Below, piece by piece: positions 58,916-64,000 of a stretch of DNA of 64,000 bases. The translations under genes and the position numbers were made by a program. Location of the stretch: NCBI GenBank assembly GCA_951230915.1, contig OX579638.1:8698696-8762695 (forward strand). The letters are read 5' to 3'. The notes beneath the pieces were generated by a model. The model saw only the letters and a program-made list of their open reading frames with translations, had not been told where the DNA came from and made no database searches. Numbering within the stretch: position 1 is the first letter of the stretch; each line of letters begins with the position of its first letter. This stretch comes from Antitrichia curtipendula. Its lineage: Eukaryota > Streptophyta > Bryopsida > Hypnales > Leucodontaceae.

Positions 58916-60520
58916 TATTTAATTATTGTGACCAATTAAAGTGGCTTCTCTACTTTTCTAAATTAAAACATCTTCCCAAACTCACATTCCTTCAAAGGTT
59001 GTTAAAATGCTAAAAGTGATACAAATATTAGAGACATCTTTTAAGTCCATCTCCAAATTTTCAATTGGTGTTTTTTGTTTGCCTTCTTATAAGTACTAGT
59101 ATTTAATGATCAATGGAGTAAATCCTACCCTCTAAGACTATTTGAACCCCTATAAGCTCAAATTTTTAATCAACTTAAACTTTAGAGGTATAGAATAAGA
59201 CATTTGGAGGTTGAAAGTTGATAAGTTCATTTCAACTTTGAAAATTGTATGAGAAACAAAGTGAAATATATTCCATCAAACTAATTGAAATCTTGCAAAT
59301 TCAAATGCATGGTTAATGTAAAGGCCCTTCAAAGGTATGGAACTCTTTTCTTATCCATCTTGAAACCGTAAGGAGAAGACTTAATGAAATCCAAAACACC
59401 AAGTCAAATGAATAATATTGAGTTTAGCACATTGAAGTGCATCATGTTGGTCACACATTTGAAGTTACTAGAGGCTTAGTTATTGTTGGTAGATCAAGGA
59501 TGTAGTGGACTAGAGGTTGTAGTCATGCCAAACAAGGATGGCAAGACACATGACATTTCCAATGCAATGGCAATACTCTTTGAGTCATCTATATTCCTCC
59601 CACACCCTACAAGAGTACTATAAATCTTCAAGATATAAAACTTTGAATCTAGTTTGGAAATAGGAATTATGTCTGATATTGAATTTGAATTGCACCCCTC
59701 TTCATGCTATCTTGGTACATATTTCTTTTGATCTTTGGTTAAAAAATCAAATCTCATAGAGCATACCCCATTCTTGTATTTTTATTGTAGCCTACGTACA
59801 TTGATGACCTATCAATATTATCTTGGAAAAATTGGATGTATTATTCAAATATGCTCACTCATCATGACCTAAATAAAAAATAAAAGAATTAGAGTTCTTA
59901 TCTCTAAATCTTGCAAATTGTGGCAAAGTTTAATCTACATGATTTTTCTTTCATCCATTCATGCTAATAAAATCCTAAATGACATCTAATTGTTTTCTCA
60001 ATGAAACCATACAACTTGATGGAATCTTTTTGGTGATGTTACATTGCAGCAAGCTTCGTTTTGGTTTGGTTTTAAATAGGAAACAAGGGCCTCCATGAAA
60101 ATTGAGAGAAATGCATCTGAATAAGTCAAAATCAGCCCTTTGGGGAGGCAGCATGGGATCAGATTGCACCATTTCAAAATAAATTTGTACTTTTCACAAA
60201 AAAAAAGTAATTTTTATTCCACAAAAAATTATTGTTTCTACTAGAAATGTAGATGAAATCACCAAATTTGGATGAAAAAGTGCATGAATATAATTGAAAA
60301 ATGTTTTATTGTCCCAAAGATGGATGAATGTAGAAATACAATGCTTCACCAAATTTTAAGTGATCACCATCTTGGCACTTTCTCAAAAGAAAAAGAAAAA
60401 AAGGGGGCTGATCAATACATGAAATTTGGAAGTTCAAATATTGTAGACTGGTATTGCTATAGTTGGTCACCCTTCCTGAGATGATTCCATAATGTCAACT
60501 CTCCTACATTGACATTATGA
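58916..60520. other. Gene-free AT-rich stretch
   Basis: Only short isolated open frames. Nothing recognisable. Confidence 0.45.
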
Positions 60521-60524
60521 CTGA

Positions 60525-60645
60525 TAATTACAAAGTAGGCCAAGTGATCAAGAATAATTGTGGGTCAGTACCAATCTTGCCACCCACAGCTGGGTAGGTC
60601 CTAACCAACAATTATTATTAATAACTTGGCCTGCAAAGCAGTTAC
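60525..60645. mobile_element. Foldback element family G, copy 2
   Basis: Arms around AGGCCAAGTGATCAAGAATA and TTATTAATAACTTGGCCTGC pair imperfectly. The flank CTCCTACATTGACATTATG also matches the flank of copy 1 (CTCCTACATTGATATTATG), so the repeat extends beyond the arms. Confidence 0.6.
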
Positions 60646-61261
60646 GTAGTCCCTAGTGCATCTCTACCATACATGGCCAAGACAGAAGATCATTAGGAAA
60701 TATTTATGACATACATAAAACATAAATCGGGGGCATGAGAGATTAAGCTTAAAGGCTCAGTGAGCAGGGAATTGTTTTCCCATCTTAGATAACATCTCAA
60801 CTTGTTAATGCAAATCACGATAATTCTAACACTTGTCTGTACAATATAATATTTTTCATATCACCCCTTTCGAGGGGATTGCACTTGCCTGCAAGCAACT
60901 TTGAGTAATTCTTCAGCCTGTAAGTTAGCTCCCACGCTCCTGTACTGTACAATGGAAGGCTGTTGAATACTTTCTCTAACTTAAGCGTTGATAAACGAAA
61001 GTGAGAAGGCAAAACTAAAATAATATCGTTTCAGCAAAGACTTCCGCCATCACCGATTAGTGATATAACACAGAAGCGTGTAAAATTGGTCGCAGCACCT
61101 CACCCAGCAATTCGATACTCGCTTGGAGTTACGTGCAGACACAATTGCTGACAGATTGCCTCCTTTCACCACGCAGGCGAATCAATTTGGGATCATACTG
61201 ACCCAGACCACATGAGAATGGAAGTCACGCTGAAGCAAAAGTCAGAAGGATGTGTAGTAGC

Positions 61262-62146
61262 TCATACTGCTCCACATTGCCAGCCCCCATATTGTGTCCT
61301 TGGCTGCTTCGCGAGACTCAAGCTCTCGGATCTGCAGAGTTGGGGCCGCTTCAATCGGATCTTCTCCTCTTGTATCGTCTGGTTCTCATTCTGCCAGGAG
61401 CTAATCAATTTCGCCAAAGCTAACTCTTGCTGCAGATCTCCAGCATCCAATTTCAGCTTCTCAATCTCTTCCTGCAACGACTCCGTTCTCAGTCTCATTA
61501 TGTCGCACTCACGAGTGGATTTCGATAATTGTGCTGCAAGATCCATAGATTCCAACTCCTTCAGAGACATCTTTCTTTGGCGCATGGTTTCAAGCTCAGC
61601 CTGAGAGGATGTGAACTCCTGCTCTTTCCTGGCTAGAGATAATGACAGCGAACTAATTTCTGCATTGGAGTGTCGACTCTGCTCGATCGCTTCCGCTTCA
61701 AGCTCTCCAAGCTGTGAGACCAGTCTTTCCTCTGCATCTGATAGTAGTCCAACTAGAGACACCAATCTCTGAATCTCGCTCTCGTTCCGGTTCTTCACCT
61801 CAGCCATTGCCTTGTCGTGCTTGTCGTCTTGATCCTCCAACTGCCTCACAAGACTTTCTTCAAGCCTGATCCGTTGCTCCAGCTCCCTCTCAAGTTCTTT
61901 GTTGCGTGCCATCGTCTCCGAGTGCTTCCCTTGCTCAGCTCGCAACGCTACAGTCGAAGACTCAAGATCTCGTTGCAACTTCACGATATTACCATCCTTA
62001 GAATGAGCATCCACCCTCATCACCTCGATTTGCTTTTGCAAATCTGAAATAATCTCCATTGTATCGCCAACTAACGGTACGCTTGCCTCCGAGAGCTGTT
62101 TCGAGCTCGCGTAGTCTCTTCTAAAATCTTCCCAACCGTAAAACAT
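61262..62146 (-). CDS. Coiled-coil protein of unknown function
   Basis: Intronless, 294 aa. The start ATG (62144-62146) follows TTCATATTCAAAC with A at -3, a fair plant context. From about residue 30 to 255 the sequence is an almost unbroken heptad-type coiled coil (SDLQKQIEVMRVDAHSKDG, ERELEQRIRLEESLVRQLED, GELEAEAIEQSRHSNAEISS, SLQEEIEKLKLDAGDLQQEL). The ends are not coiled: MFYGWEDFRRDYASSKQL and the tail CRSESLSLAKQPRTQYGGWQ. No signal peptide or membrane segment is visible. Composition is GC-richer than the flanks, supporting a genuine gene. A structural or tethering role is only a guess. The 3' end could be longer if the last codons are spliced in vivo. Confidence 0.8.
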   Translation of the reverse strand: MFYGWEDFRRDYASSKQLSEASVPLVGDTMEIISDLQKQIEVMRVDAHSKDGNIVKLQRDLESSTVALRAEQGKHSETMARNKELERELEQRIRLEESLVRQLEDQDDKHDKAMAEVKNRNESEIQRLVSLVGLLSDAEERLVSQLGELEAEAIEQSRHSNAEISSLSLSLARKEQEFTSSQAELETMRQRKMSLKELESMDLAAQLSKSTRECDIMRLRTESLQEEIEKLKLDAGDLQQELALAKLISSWQNENQTIQEEKIRLKRPQLCRSESLSLAKQPRTQYGGWQCGAV

Positions 62147-63030
62147 GTTTGAATATGAAGAAAACTCACTACAAACAACACAGAAGCTTCACGAAGAAGA
62201 AGAAGAAACTTAACGTAGACTAATAGAAAGCGCAATGTCCAGCACTAGCTCCACAACAAGATCCTTCTCTGATCAAGATTCAAAATAGCAAGACCTCCAC
62301 CTTCCTGACGGCTGGACAACAAAAGTTCACTATCCTACAGTAGGAGAGCTCCACTGTTATTTCAGAAACAACTCGAAACAGAGGATATCTGTTGCCAATG
62401 CAAGAAAGCAGAAATTTTTTAATGCCACGTGACTGCGAGGCGCTCAAAAACGCAGCAAACACTAATGAAAACAACACACACTCGTCCTAACACACTCTCA
62501 ACACAGCTAGAAAATGCGCGTGTCGTGGACTTTAATCTTCACCACCAGAAACCGCTCACAACAGAGATACAACTGAAGAAGCTCCCTTCCTCTCGACTCA
62601 ACTGCATTTCAATGCCAATCAAATACACGGCATTCCGACTTTCACAGAAGAAAAAATACACACGCGTGTCAAAGAAACCACAACCGAAATGACAACCTTG
62701 CTCCCCACTCCGCCACGAACATCGAAAGCAGCTTCCAACGTCGACCAAACGAAAACCACACACCAAGTGTGAAATCAATCCAGCGTCTCCGGCGTTCGGC
62801 TGACACAAGAGACTGCACCGAAATTTGCTCCAGACCGGGCTCCCATATATGCACCTCCAAATCTGTGTTCCAGTTCGCGCCCTCCCCGAATGTTCCCAGC
62901 CGCGCGGCGACCTCGGCAGCTTCGCATGCAGCAGAAGCAGGAAGTCAGGAACCAGGCTCGGAAAATGAAAAGAAACGGAATAATAATTCAAGGCTGGAGG
63001 TGGGGCCAGAGTCTTGAGAAGGCCTCAAAG
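62147..63030 (-). promoter_or_regulatory. 5' flank and leader of the coiled-coil gene
   Basis: Less AT-rich than the intergenic average up to about 63030. On the gene strand a CTTCTTCTTCTTCG tract lies just upstream of the ATG, and TTGTTTGTAG near 62168-62177 could be a leader-intron acceptor. The open frame across 62539-62991 (150 codons) has no known domain and is probably leader. Confidence 0.35.
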
Positions 63031-64000
63031 AAGGCCGGCAAACAAATAAGATAATAAGATAAGGTGAAAACACCCGAAACCCTCCATGCATGTGAAAGTG
63101 AAAGTGAAAGTGTCTCTCAAAGTGCCTTTAAACCAATCCCATGCTCAATTGCAGTTGGTTGATTGGTGGTTCTCTTTATTTTGGTATTATGACCAAGCTA
63201 TATGACAAATTGACTAACCTACAGAGTTTTCACTTTGAAAATTCATAGTAATTGCATATTTTGCTTAAAAATTCTATTTTTTAAATTTTAAATTCATGAT
63301 TTTCAATTGTTAATACTTCAAAATAATTTTCCTTGAAATAGGTGCCTCCAACTATGCTAAATTGCTTATTTTGACAGTTCGGTTGTTTTCACTTTAGAAT
63401 GTGATGAAGGGTGGGTCATAGGATCTAGGGCAGCATAGAAAATCTATCTAAATTCTATATTGCGTGCATCCCAATATATTATGAAACTATATTATGGGAC
63501 AAGTTTGAGGGAATCCAACCCATTTTTGTCATTTTTTAAAATTGTTACTTGACTATTCATTGACTTATATTAGAATTAGCTTACATGCTATGTTGGAACT
63601 GGACTTTAGTTTTGTAGATTTCCACGGTAGAAATTGCCTCTGTTGAGTTGTTTTATGTTTGTTCTTCAATGTGAGTAGAATAAAATTATCTTTTAAAAGT
63701 AACCAATTTGGCTTAGCATTGTTGTTAAATTGAAAACAATCCAAAATTTCAAGTTCAATGTGTACAATAGTTTTCAAAAAATCAAAAATTTATCTCCCTT
63801 GCTTTTCCATAAGTCTCCCCCTAAAAATCTTATGATTAATAAATTCAAATTTTCCTCTTGCAACCACTGCACATATTCAAATTTTCTTTTGTTGTTTCTC
63901 TAAAGTTTGGCCAATTCTATAAGCATGAAAGTTTGCTCTAATTCTATTTTTCTTCGTTTGTGGGTCCTAAGGCTATGATATTAAAGAATTGTCATGTAGA
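63031..64000. other. Gene-free AT-rich stretch
   Basis: Short GTGAAA repeat at about 63090-63110, otherwise nothing recognisable. Confidence 0.45.

Noticed and set aside
62539..62991. 150-codon minus-strand gene upstream of the coiled-coil gene
   Set aside because: No domain, Cys/Trp/Phe-rich composition and location in the leader or promoter argue against a gene.

Overview
This window is nuclear DNA from a green plant. The genes have many GT-AG introns, and one encodes a chloroplast-targeted ribosomal protein. Ty1/copia, PIF/Harbinger, CACTA and MITE families fill the rest, and non-coding DNA is AT-rich. Low gene density and short introns would suit an early-diverging land plant such as a bryophyte or lycophyte, but that is inference and the species cannot be fixed from the sequence.

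Layout. 1-4.6 kb: old repeats. 4.6-12.5 kb: a 21-exon minus-strand GH31 alpha-glucosidase of the plant heteroglycan-glucosidase type; the exon model joins into one frame of 1,143 codons. 13.0-17.1 kb: an internally deleted copia element with 274-bp LTRs and a CTTTT target duplication, split by a 1.3-kb CACTA element with a CTG duplication. 17.1-29.8 kb: MITEs and dispersed repeats with a few coding-like scraps. 30.0-38.5 kb: a PIF/Harbinger element (TTA duplication) with broken transposase and Myb-like genes, itself interrupted by a second copia element. 38.5-50.8 kb: more MITEs, minisatellites and hairpins. 50.9-51.4 kb: intronless nuclear gene for plastid ribosomal protein bL12. 52-61 kb: repeats, with a possible fragment of a spliced gene near 53 kb. 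61.3-62.1 kb: an intronless coiled-coil protein gene of unknown function.

How it fits together. Only three genes look intact (GH31 glucosidase, bL12c, coiled-coil protein), all on the minus strand and far apart, with no sign of functional clustering. Transposons dominate, and insertion order can be read directly: a MITE was hit by Harbinger, which was hit by copia; separately, a copia element was hit by CACTA. Many unrelated MITE bodies share the same end, TA followed by AGGTAG, which suggests one transposase mobilised several families. I found no convincing new gene system; the most unusual material is this nested and shared-end transposon architecture.
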